Assembly (NCBI GenBank): GCA_002696705.1
Contig: NZSH01000030.1
Span: 23,609-29,775, forward strand
Origin: Woeseiaceae bacterium
GTDB taxonomy: Bacteria; Acidobacteriota; Vicinamibacteria; Vicinamibacterales; UBA823
Length of the DNA stretch: 6,167 bases
Direction of reading: 5' to 3'
Shown: piece after piece, positions 1-5,744 of the stretch
Layout: each line of letters opens with the position of its first letter
Position numbering within the stretch: position 1 is the stretch's first letter
The notes under the pieces: model-generated
The model's database searches: none
Seen by the model: only the letters and a program-made list of their open reading frames with translations
What the model was told of the DNA's origin: nothing
Position numbers and translations under genes: made by a program

Positions 1-1479
1 ATGCGTTTAATAGATAATTTCATCGATGGTTCCTGGCAGTCGCCAGATTCATCTAACCGAGCACCAAACATCAACCCAGCAGACACAAGGGAAACTATTG
101 CTGAGGCGCCGCTCTCGACCTCAGTCGATGTAGAAGAGGCTGTTAAAGCAGCTGAGCGAGCTTTTCCAGGTTGGCGTGCCACACCAGCACCGAAACGAGG
201 ACACTTACTGTACCGGGTGCAGCGAAAAATGGAGGAGCGCCGAAATGAGCTTGCAGAGGCACTAACACGCGAAGAGGGAAAAACGCTCACTGAATCACAT
301 GGTGAAGTTCAACGCGCAATCAACGTAGTCGAATTTTTTGCTGCAGAATCGCGCCGCATCATCGGCGAAACAATTCCGTCTGAATTTCCAAACAACTTTT
401 GCTATACCGTACGAGAACCTGTTGGCCCATTGGCGCTTATCACGCCATGGAATTTTCCTGTTGCTATCCCCATGTGGAAGCTTGCCCCTGCAATCGCATG
501 TGGAAATACTGTGGTGCTTAAACCTGCCTCCCTAACTCCGCTTTCTGCAGCACTCATCGCTGAGATCTTTAATGAATGTGACACCCCAGCTGGAGTACTC
601 AACATCGTATATGGCAGCGGCCGTAACGTCGGCGAACCACTTGTCGCACACCCTTCAATTAAGGGCGTCTCCTTTACTGGCTCAAACGACGTCGGTGCCG
701 GCCTCTATGGAACAGGGGCTGCACGAGGAATTAAGTGCCAATGTGAAATGGGAGGGAAAAACCCGATCATCGTACTGGACGACGCCGACCTCGACCTAGC
801 AGTCAACAGTGCTGTACAGGGAGCCTACGGCTCAACTGGACAACGTTGCACCGCCACTAGTCGTGCCGTTGTCGTCGACTCCATCGCTGATGCTTTCGTG
901 GAACGTGTTGAAGAACGGGTAAACGCTCTCGTGGTTGGTAACGGTCTTGAGCCAGAAACCGACGTGGGACCTTCCGTAGATAAACAACAGCTTGAAACGG
1001 TCCTTGACTTTATCAATATTGGACAGGAAGAGGGAGCTCAACTGATTACAGGAGGCAAATTACTTGCCACCGAAATGCACAAGCACGGATTCTTCATCGA
1101 ACCATCCCTTTTCGACCACGTTACATCAGATATGCGCATCGCACAGGAAGAGATTTTCGGTCCCGTTCTATCGGTCCTCCGCGTACCAGATACAACAACT
1201 GCCCTATCCGTTGCCAACGACGTACGATATGGACTTACTGCTTCGATCTACACACGAGATATTTCCAAGGCATTAACTTTTACGGATAAATTGCAAGTCG
1301 GAATCGTACACGTAAACTCTCCAACTGTTGGCGGTGAAGCACATGTCCCATTTGGAGGAATGAAAGCGACTGGCGTCGGGCTTCGAGAAATGGGTCGTGA
1401 GGCGATAGCTTTCTTCACTGAACTGAAAGTGGTCTACTGGGATTACACAGGGTCGGATCGAAAAGGTAACCTATATTAG
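1..1479 (+). CDS. NAD(P)-dependent aldehyde dehydrogenase, YcbD / ketoglutarate-semialdehyde-like
   Basis: This 492-residue protein has the full length of a classical hydrolytic aldehyde dehydrogenase, which oxidises an aldehyde to its acid with NAD(P)+ in the cytoplasm. Visible landmarks are PWNFP at 149-153 (oxyanion Asn151), VLKPAS at 172-177 (cofactor Lys174), FTGS at 225-228, the general base Glu249 in CEMGGKNP, the nucleophile Cys283 in GQRCTATSR, and Glu384 in EEIFGP. The GQ-CTATSR and EMGGKNP contexts match my memory of Bacillus YcbD, annotated as an alpha-ketoglutaric-semialdehyde dehydrogenase, more than CoA-acylating PduP-type enzymes. The real substrate cannot be read from sequence. 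Acetaldehyde from the neighbouring DeoC is a possibility, but the two genes converge, so they are not one operon. The ATG is the first base of the window, so upstream signals and an earlier start cannot be excluded, although the N-terminus (NFIDGSW at 6-12) begins where the family normally begins. The stop overlaps the deoC stop by 4 bp. Confidence 0.93.
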   Translation: MRLIDNFIDGSWQSPDSSNRAPNINPADTRETIAEAPLSTSVDVEEAVKAAERAFPGWRATPAPKRGHLLYRVQRKMEERRNELAEALTREEGKTLTESHGEVQRAINVVEFFAAESRRIIGETIPSEFPNNFCYTVREPVGPLALITPWNFPVAIPMWKLAPAIACGNTVVLKPASLTPLSAALIAEIFNECDTPAGVLNIVYGSGRNVGEPLVAHPSIKGVSFTGSNDVGAGLYGTGAARGIKCQCEMGGKNPIIVLDDADLDLAVNSAVQGAYGSTGQRCTATSRAVVVDSIADAFVERVEERVNALVVGNGLEPETDVGPSVDKQQLETVLDFINIGQEEGAQLITGGKLLATEMHKHGFFIEPSLFDHVTSDMRIAQEEIFGPVLSVLRVPDTTTALSVANDVRYGLTASIYTRDISKALTFTDKLQVGIVHVNSPTVGGEAHVPFGGMKATGVGLREMGREAIAFFTELKVVYWDYTGSDRKGNLY

Positions 1480-2156
1480 GTGCGATGCATCCTGGAAACA
1501 ACTTCTTGCACAATATCCACTCCAGAGCTTGAACCGATACGTGTTGCCCCGGCCCTGAGCATTGCCTGCAATGTATCGTAATTCTTCACTCCACCAGCAG
1601 CCTTCACACCGATATCAGCGCCAACAGTCTTACGCATTAGTGCTACATCCTCAACAGTTGCACCTCCTAGTCCGAAACCGGTAGACGTCTTTACAAACAT
1701 CGCACCAACTGTTTTGGCTGTCTGACACGCCACAACCTTTTGTTCGTTGGTAAGCAGCGCAGCTTCAATGATCACCTTGCTAATCACATCGTTCTCACGA
1801 CATACCTGCACCACATTACCGATATCATGTTCGAATAGATCTAAATCGCCAGACCGTAGCGCACCTACATTAATAACCATATCGACTTCAGACGCACCAT
1901 CTAGTATGACCCGTTCAGCCTCATGTCGCTTTAGGTCCGTCGTATTCGCACCAAATGGAAAACCCACAACAGCACAAACACCAACTTGTGTTGACCGTAA
2001 TTGTTCATATGCTAGTTTTACCCACGTTGGGTTAATACAGACGGTCGCAAATTTGAACTCCGCGGCCTCACGACATAATTGTTCAACACCGGTCTGGGGA
2101 GTCTCAGGCTTGAGGAGAGTATGGTCAATCAGTGCTGCTACAGCACCAGGTGTCAT
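1476..2156 (-). CDS. deoC: Deoxyribose-phosphate aldolase
   Basis: DeoC cleaves 2-deoxyribose-5-phosphate to glyceraldehyde-3-phosphate and acetaldehyde, the last step of deoxynucleoside catabolism in the cytoplasm. The 226-residue product has the normal size of the short bacterial DeoC family and a class I aldolase (TIM barrel) pattern. It opens with LIDHTLLKP (9-17), has VDMVINVG (91-98, catalytic Asp92), the Schiff-base Lys156 in FVKTSTGF, the second active-site Lys185 in GVKAAGGV, and the phosphate-binding GSSSG near 208-212. All key residues are present, so an active enzyme is expected. It is the second gene of a minus-strand pair, 20 bp after the RpiB-like gene, and probably cotranscribed with it. 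A GGAG at 2169-2172 is the only Shine-Dalgarno-like sequence and sits 12 nt from the ATG, which is long, so translation may be partly coupled to the upstream gene. No alternative start lies before the conserved LIDHT. The TAA stop overlaps the convergent aldehyde dehydrogenase stop. Confidence 0.95.
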   Translation of the reverse strand: MTPGAVAALIDHTLLKPETPQTGVEQLCREAAEFKFATVCINPTWVKLAYEQLRSTQVGVCAVVGFPFGANTTDLKRHEAERVILDGASEVDMVINVGALRSGDLDLFEHDIGNVVQVCRENDVISKVIIEAALLTNEQKVVACQTAKTVGAMFVKTSTGFGLGGATVEDVALMRKTVGADIGVKAAGGVKNYDTLQAMLRAGATRIGSSSGVDIVQEVVSRMHRT

Positions 2157-2176
2157 GTGGCCGGTAGACTCCAGAA

Positions 2177-2812
2177 CTAACTCCGCTCCAATCTAGAAAG
2201 CTTTTCAAGGCGACGATGGCAGCTCGATCCACGCAACACAACAGCAAGCCAAGCATCTACAATCGCACGTGCTTGCTCGACATTAATCAGACTGGCACCC
2301 AAGGTAAGAACGTTCACGTCATTATTTTCTTGAGCACAAGTCGCGAGATGCTCGTTCTGCACCATAGCTGCACGTACACCTTTAATCTTATTCGCTGAAA
2401 TGGCGGAACCAATGCCAGTTTGATCGATCACAATTCCGGCCTCTACTTCACCACGAGCTACTGCCAAAGCAACTGTCGCAGCTACATCAAGGCAATCTAC
2501 TTCATCCCTGGCATCAAAAGCACCCAAATCATGTACGGTCCGTCCTTGACTACGCAGGTAACGGATCAGTTCGGTTTTAAGCGTGACACCAGACTGATCA
2601 GCTCCAACGGCCAGCGTACGGACATAATCAGAAACGCTAGGTCCTGTGATTTCTGGACTAGCAGCATCAACAGATTCCAGAACTGTTACACGCCTCGTTT
2701 TCAGCGTGTCACGTGCTAAGGGTGTAACTCGCCCTCCTCGGATTAACTCGACTGTTGAACCAATATCTAAGACTCGAGCTTCGACTTCTGTGATGATCTC
2801 AAAGCGCTTCAT
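2177..2812 (-). CDS. Divergent RpiB/LacA-family sugar-phosphate isomerase-like protein with extra N-terminal domain
   Basis: The protein has 211 residues, against about 150 for RpiB. Residues 66-205 follow the RpiB/LacA fold: GADQSG at 70-75, DQTGIG at 130-135, SANKIKGVRAA at 139-149, NNDVNVLTLGA at 163-173 and a RRLEKL tail at 200-205. Aligned by eye with E. coli RpiB, His10 becomes Gln73, catalytic Cys66 becomes Asp130, His99 becomes Asn163 and Arg133 becomes Ser197, while Asp9 (Asp72), Thr68 (Thr132) and Arg137 (Arg201) remain. A Cys-to-Asp change at the same place occurs in LacA, as I recall it. The protein should therefore not be assumed to isomerise ribose-5-phosphate. Residues 1-46 form an added domain with ITEVEAR (7-13) and RVTPLARD (28-35), resembling the N-terminal segment of EutQ/EutT-type proteins; residues 47-65 look like a linker. 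It is the first gene of an operon with deoC, which suggests a pentose-phosphate or deoxypentose-phosphate substrate. The start at 2812 is supported by a GAGG 5 nt upstream. Confidence 0.85.
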   Translation of the reverse strand: MKRFEIITEVEARVLDIGSTVELIRGGRVTPLARDTLKTRRVTVLESVDAASPEITGPSVSDYVRTLAVGADQSGVTLKTELIRYLRSQGRTVHDLGAFDARDEVDCLDVAATVALAVARGEVEAGIVIDQTGIGSAISANKIKGVRAAMVQNEHLATCAQENNDVNVLTLGASLINVEQARAIVDAWLAVVLRGSSCHRRLEKLSRLERS

Positions 2813-2906
2813 CTCGACCTCAGCAAGGCAAATCTCCCTCAGAACAATCTAAGTTGTACCAAGCAACTATATGATACGCTTCGGTGCTAATCCTAAGAAG
2901 CAGTTC
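2813..2906. promoter_or_regulatory. Divergent intergenic region between the RpiB-like gene and hpt
   Basis: About 94 bp must hold promoters for both the rpiB-like/deoC operon and hpt. On the plus strand, TATGAT at 2870-2875 matches five of six bases of a sigma70 -10 box, but no convincing -35 lies 16-18 bp upstream. A short inverted repeat, AGTTG at 2852-2856 and CAACT at 2864-2868 with a 7 nt loop, sits just before it and could be a weak operator or chance. If the -10 is real, the transcript would start near 2882, so hpt could not be translated from the ATG at 2871. No clear promoter was recognised for the minus strand. Confidence 0.4.
2818..2821 (-). promoter_or_regulatory. Ribosome binding site of the RpiB-like gene
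   Basis: GAGG on the minus strand lies 5 nt before the ATG at 2812. It fixes the start so that the extra N-terminal domain is part of the protein. Confidence 0.6.
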
Positions 2907-3440
2907 ATGCCATACAAACTAATCGACGCGCCACTACTAACGGCAGATCAAATTCGAACGCGTGTATATGAGCTTGCGCAAGCCGTTGAATCAACTACTA
3001 GTGAGCCCTTGCACCTTATTGCAGTCCTCAAGGGAAGCATCGTATTTCTAGCCGACCTGATTCGAGCTATGCGAGGCCCCATCACTCTGGATTTTCTTGC
3101 TGTTTCGAGCTATGACGCCAATCTCTCTTCTGGCACCGTGCAACTCTTGAAAGACATCGATACCGATATCAAAGACCAGTCGGTGGTTATCATCGAAGAC
3201 ATTGTGGACACTGGCCTCACACTCGAATATGTCCAGACACTTCTTAGATCGAAAAAACCTAAAACTCTGCAGTCAGTATGCCTTCTCAGCAAACCGTCAC
3301 GGCGTCAAACGAAGGTTGCCGTCGACCATGTCGGCTTTGAAATCGAAGATCATTTTGTCGTCGGCTACGGCCTAGATTACGAACAGCAGTATCGACACCT
3401 TCCTCACATCTCGATCGTGGAAGTTACATCGGAACAATAA
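2907..3440 (+). CDS. hpt: Hypoxanthine(-guanine) phosphoribosyltransferase
   Basis: Hpt joins hypoxanthine, and often guanine, to PRPP to give IMP or GMP, salvaging purine bases in the cytoplasm. From the ATG at 2907 the product has 177 residues, typical for the family. Visible motifs are AVLKGS (39-44), the flexible-loop region LAVSSYD (64-70), the PRPP-binding loop EDIVDTGLTL (97-106), KPSRR (129-133), GFEIEDHFVVGYGLDYEQQYRHLP (143-166), where the family binds the purine and closes the site. The catalytic Asp101 and the acidic pair before it are intact. An in-frame ATG at 2871 would add 12 residues, but it has no Shine-Dalgarno and overlaps a possible -10 box. The ATG at 2907 has AGAAG 6 nt upstream and begins MPYKLIDAPLL, where family members usually begin. 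The gene is divergent from the rpiB-like operon and converges on the deaminase gene with a 10 bp gap. Xanthine specificity cannot be ruled out from sequence. Confidence 0.92.
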   Translation: MPYKLIDAPLLTADQIRTRVYELAQAVESTTSEPLHLIAVLKGSIVFLADLIRAMRGPITLDFLAVSSYDANLSSGTVQLLKDIDTDIKDQSVVIIEDIVDTGLTLEYVQTLLRSKKPKTLQSVCLLSKPSRRQTKVAVDHVGFEIEDHFVVGYGLDYEQQYRHLPHISIVEVTSEQ

Positions 3441-3450
3441 CTGGTTCAAT

Positions 3451-4857
3451 TTATTCCGGCTCGCGAACACCTATAGCTTCCAGTACTTTAGTAGCCATCG
3501 CACGAGCCTCGGAAATTACAACATCCTCATCCAGGGTAAGCACGTCTTTGTCTCGCATTAGCACTCGACCATTAACGATGGTTGTAACAACGTCGTCTCC
3601 ATGAGTTGTGTAGACTAGATGGGAAATTGGATTGTACATTGGTGTCTGCCGCGCAGCATCCATAGAAACTACAATTAAATCAGCGCGTTTACCAACTTCA
3701 AGAGAACCGACTTGATCCTCTAGACCTAGGACCTTTGCCCCTCCAATTGTCGCCATTTCCAATGCAACCTCAGCTCCAACTGCGCGTGGATTGTTGTCAA
3801 TCAACTTGTGTAATAACGCAGCAAATCGCATCGCCTCAAACATATCTAAGTCGTTATTACTTGCAGCACCGTCCGTGCCAAGCCCAACTGCGACACCAGC
3901 TGCTAGATAGCTAGACACTGGTGCAGTGCCGCTCGCCAATTTCATATTACTTTCTGGATTGTGCGACACTCCAACCTCGTTTTTCGCTAACACAGCAATA
4001 TCTTCTTTGGACACCCAAATTCCATGGGCAGCTACCGTATTCGCGCTCCAGAACCCAATCTCATCCAAGTATTCAGTTGGCGTTTGAGAGTACTGTTGCT
4101 GTGCTATTTCAACTTCATCCCTCGTTTCCGCCAAATGGATCAATAACGGTACTTTGTGTTGTCGAGATAAAGCATGCGACGCCTCCAGCATCTTTCGATC
4201 AAGCGTAAACATCGCGTGAGGCGCAACCGCGGGTATGATTAATTCATGCTCTTGCCATCGTTCAATAAATTGTGAAGCTCGCTCCAGCGCTTCGCTAGGT
4301 GTCGCAGCGTCCGGTGCAGGAAACCGGATCACCGTCTGACCCAAAACAGCCCTCATGCCTACTTCGTGGGTTGCTTCCGCAATTACGTCTTCAAAATAAT
4401 ACATGTCTGCATAAGTCGTCGTGCCTGATCGAATCATTTCAAGTAAAGCCAGTTTGGTCCCAACACGAACAAACTCAGGTGTAACAGTCTTGGCCTCTGC
4501 AGGCAAAATGTACTGGTCAAGCCAATCCATCAATGCAAGGTCATCGGCAAGGCCTCGATACATAACCATCGGCGCATGGGTGTGTGTATTAATCAACCCC
4601 GGTAATACTATCTGTCCTGATGCCTCAATCGTGTCGTCCGCAATGTACTCCTTCTGAACTCTGTCTGGTGAACCAATAGCCACAATGCCATTCCCCGCAA
4701 TGGCAATCGCGCCAGGAGTTAAAATCCGCCGATCATCATCCATAGTGACGATCACTCCTCCTGTAATGATTAGCGAAACTGCACGCTGTGCTGCAGAAAG
4801 GTACCCTGCGCCACTCATCAGAAATATCAGGGTGAACGATGCTATAAACTGAACCAT
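3451..4857 (-). CDS. Amidohydrolase, MTA/SAH/adenosine deaminase type, with signal-like N-terminus
   Basis: This 468-residue metal-dependent hydrolase belongs to the amidohydrolase superfamily branch that deaminates 5'-methylthioadenosine, S-adenosylhomocysteine or adenosine to the inosine analogue and ammonia. Visible motifs are NTHTHAPM (90-97; metal ligands His92 and His94), TTTYADMYYFED (146-157), VAPHAMF (211-217), HLAETRDEVE (241-250; ligand His241, Glu244), AAHGIW (276-281; His278), SHNPESNMKLASG (298-310) and GTDGAASNNDLDMFEAMR (327-344; catalytic ligand Asp329). These line up closely with my memory of Thermotoga TM0936. All metal ligands are present. Residues 4-22 are a hydrophobic stretch, with a possible signal-peptidase site at SAA|QR (21-25), before the catalytic protein starts at about residue 28. 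Typical family members lack this. No basic residue precedes the stretch, so a membrane anchor or inefficient signal is also possible. The start is firm: GGAG lies 5 nt upstream and an in-frame TAA lies at 4878-4876. Exact substrate is unproven; related chlorohydrolases or guanine deaminases are less likely. Confidence 0.9.
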   Translation of the reverse strand: MVQFIASFTLIFLMSGAGYLSAAQRAVSLIITGGVIVTMDDDRRILTPGAIAIAGNGIVAIGSPDRVQKEYIADDTIEASGQIVLPGLINTHTHAPMVMYRGLADDLALMDWLDQYILPAEAKTVTPEFVRVGTKLALLEMIRSGTTTYADMYYFEDVIAEATHEVGMRAVLGQTVIRFPAPDAATPSEALERASQFIERWQEHELIIPAVAPHAMFTLDRKMLEASHALSRQHKVPLLIHLAETRDEVEIAQQQYSQTPTEYLDEIGFWSANTVAAHGIWVSKEDIAVLAKNEVGVSHNPESNMKLASGTAPVSSYLAAGVAVGLGTDGAASNNDLDMFEAMRFAALLHKLIDNNPRAVGAEVALEMATIGGAKVLGLEDQVGSLEVGKRADLIVVSMDAARQTPMYNPISHLVYTTHGDDVVTTIVNGRVLMRDKDVLTLDEDVVISEARAMATKVLEAIGVREPE

Positions 4858-4948
4858 GTAAACTCCAGGTCGAGGTTATCTGATTGGTTGATGATCAGTC
4901 CTTGCAAGAGATGTCGACTAGCGCTCAATAATAGGGGTATAGGCAATT
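4858..4948. promoter_or_regulatory. Divergent intergenic region between the amidohydrolase gene and upp
   Basis: These 91 bp must drive both the amidohydrolase gene and upp. An A/T-rich AATAAT at 4927-4932 resembles a -10 box, but its position would leave a leader of only about 10 nt for upp, so it is not convincing. Short perfect palindromes follow each other: TGATCA (4894-4899), CTTGCAAG (4901-4908), GTCGAC (4913-4918) and AGCGCT (4920-4925). A repressor site is conceivable, but none matches an operator I recognise. Upstream of upp, AGGGG (4933-4937, 11 nt from the ATG) and AGG (4941-4943, 5 nt) are candidate ribosome binding sites. Confidence 0.35.
4863..4866 (-). promoter_or_regulatory. 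Ribosome binding site of the amidohydrolase gene
   Basis: GGAG on the minus strand is spaced 5 nt from the ATG at 4857. Together with the in-frame stop at 4878-4876, it establishes that the hydrophobic N-terminal segment is translated. Confidence 0.65.
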
Positions 4949-5572
4949 ATGGCATGTTATGTGAATAATCACCCATTAGTACAAGATGCCCTAGCCACGC
5001 TTCGACGAACCACCACGACGACTGAGCAATTTCGTAAAGCCACGAAACGCATCAGCCATCTACTGATCGCGGAGACGACTCGAAACGTCCGAATAAATCC
5101 GATCACAGTTGAGACATCATTGGGAATCGCTGATGGTTTTACCATCGCTAGTGACGTGGTATTCGTACCAATCCTTCGCGCTGGTTTAGGAATGCTCGAA
5201 GTCGCACTTGAGTTAATTCCGGCCGCCCGTGTCGGCTACATTGGATTAGAACGCGACGAAACAACTGCTGCTGCCTCGACCTATTACTCAAAATTACCGA
5301 ACGATCTCACCAGCAGTCAGATCTTTGTCTTAGACCCAATGCTTGCAACCAGCGGAAGCGCTGTCAGTGCAATGGATATTCTCCGCAAGGTTGGCGCTAC
5401 CGATTGTCATTTAATTTGTATTATCGCCGCCAAAGACGGTATAAGAACTTTCGAGAAGTGCCATCCTAACGTGCCTGTGCATACTTCTGCCGTGGACCCA
5501 ACGCTGAATGAACAACAATATATTGTGCCGGGTCTTGGAGATTTTGGAGATAAACTCTATGGCACATCATAG
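4949..5572 (+). CDS. upp: Uracil phosphoribosyltransferase
   Basis: Upp converts uracil and PRPP to UMP and pyrophosphate, salvaging pyrimidine base in the cytoplasm. The 207-residue product matches the family length of about 208. It begins with NNHPLVQDALATLR (6-19), like the usual N-terminal HPLV-KL--LR pattern. It contains VPILRAGLGM (73-82), the PRPP-binding loop DPMLATSGS (129-137) and the C-terminal uracil-binding YIVPGLGDFGDKLYGT (191-206). The loop carries Ser135 where most bacterial enzymes have Gly (ATGGS); archaeal enzymes show other variants here, so activity is still expected. The run of five Thr at 21-25 lies in a variable surface segment. The gene is divergent from the amidohydrolase gene and seems to be transcribed alone, since the next genes downstream are on the other strand. 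The ATG at 4949 is preceded by AGG 5 nt upstream and fits the family N-terminus. Confidence 0.95.
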   Translation: MACYVNNHPLVQDALATLRRTTTTTEQFRKATKRISHLLIAETTRNVRINPITVETSLGIADGFTIASDVVFVPILRAGLGMLEVALELIPAARVGYIGLERDETTAAASTYYSKLPNDLTSSQIFVLDPMLATSGSAVSAMDILRKVGATDCHLICIIAAKDGIRTFEKCHPNVPVHTSAVDPTLNEQQYIVPGLGDFGDKLYGTS

Positions 5573-5575
5573 AGT
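5554..5575. terminator. Inverted repeat overlapping the upp stop codon, weak terminator candidate
   Basis: ACTCTATG (5554-5561) and CATAGAGT (5568-5575) form a perfect 8 bp stem with a 6 nt loop, and the second arm spans the upp stop codon (5570-5572). On the plus strand no T-run follows, so it is not a normal rho-independent terminator for upp. Read on the minus strand, it is followed by TTTATCT, a poor U-tract, so it could weakly terminate transcription coming from the tRNA side. The AGAGT half (5571-5575) could instead pair with ACTCT at 5583-5587, giving an alternative stem. Confidence 0.35.
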
Positions 5576-5580
5576 AGTGA

Positions 5581-5731
5581 CCACTCTTAAATGCAACTTC
5601 CAATCATGAATGTTGAAATAATTTAAGATGAGTGAAATGAGTGGTGGGCGCTAGTGGATTCGAACCACTGACCCCCGCCGTGTGAAGGCGATGCTCTACC
5701 ACTGAGCCAAGCGCCCACTCGTAAATGCTAC
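5581..5731. repeat. Imperfect 17 bp direct repeat flanking the tRNA-Val gene
   Basis: The segments 5581-5597 and 5715-5731 agree at 15 of 17 positions; both read CCACTC, one variable base, TAAATGC, one variable base, AC on the plus strand. They lie 134 bp apart on either side of the tRNA gene, and the second copy takes in the first two bases of the tRNA 5' end. Between them are only the tRNA and about 45 bp of spacer, so this is not an integrated element. It may be a small local duplication, a shared regulatory site or chance. Confidence 0.4.
5642..5716 (-). tRNA. tRNA-Val (anticodon CAC)
   Basis: The minus strand folds into a complete 75-nt cloverleaf. The acceptor stem GGGCGCT pairs perfectly with AGCGCCC, the discriminator base is A, and the 3' CCA is encoded (5644-5642). 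The D arm is GCTC/GAGC around AGTGGTA, the anticodon stem is TCGCC/GGCGG, the variable loop is GGGTC, and the T arm is AGTGG-TTCGAAT-CCACT. The loop TTCACAC places U33 before CAC at 5684-5682, reading valine GUG codons. Val identity is supported by the anticodon A35 and C36 and by A73. The gene lies 28 bp after the stop of the upstream minus-strand gene, so it may share its transcript; no clear tRNA promoter was found. Confidence 0.95.
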
Positions 5732-5744
5732 GTGCTGTGTGATA

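Noticed and set aside
1..1479. CoA-acylating (PduP/EutE-like) aldehyde dehydrogenase, as expected in a microcompartment
   Set aside because: The protein has the general base Glu249 and the classical PWNFP, FTGS and EMGGKNP motifs of hydrolytic aldehyde dehydrogenases, and has no N-terminal encapsulation-type extension.
1747..2196. 149-codon plus-strand open frame
   Set aside because: It lies almost wholly antisense to deoC, whose catalytic residues are all intact. Its protein is rich in Ser, Thr and Arg with no recognisable domain, as expected of a shadow frame.
3441..3450. Bidirectional terminator between hpt and the amidohydrolase gene
   Set aside because: The only inverted repeat around it, GAAC/GTTC, has a 4 bp stem and no T-run, too weak to call.
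4894..4925. Row of four short palindromes as a composite operator
   Set aside because: Each is only 6-8 bp, they differ in sequence and spacing, and none matches an operator known to me. They are kept as a remark in the intergenic entry only.
5628..5643. Two copies of ATGAGTG with a 9 bp period next to the tRNA 3' end
   Set aside because: Only two short copies exist and one runs into the tRNA CCA, so chance is sufficient.
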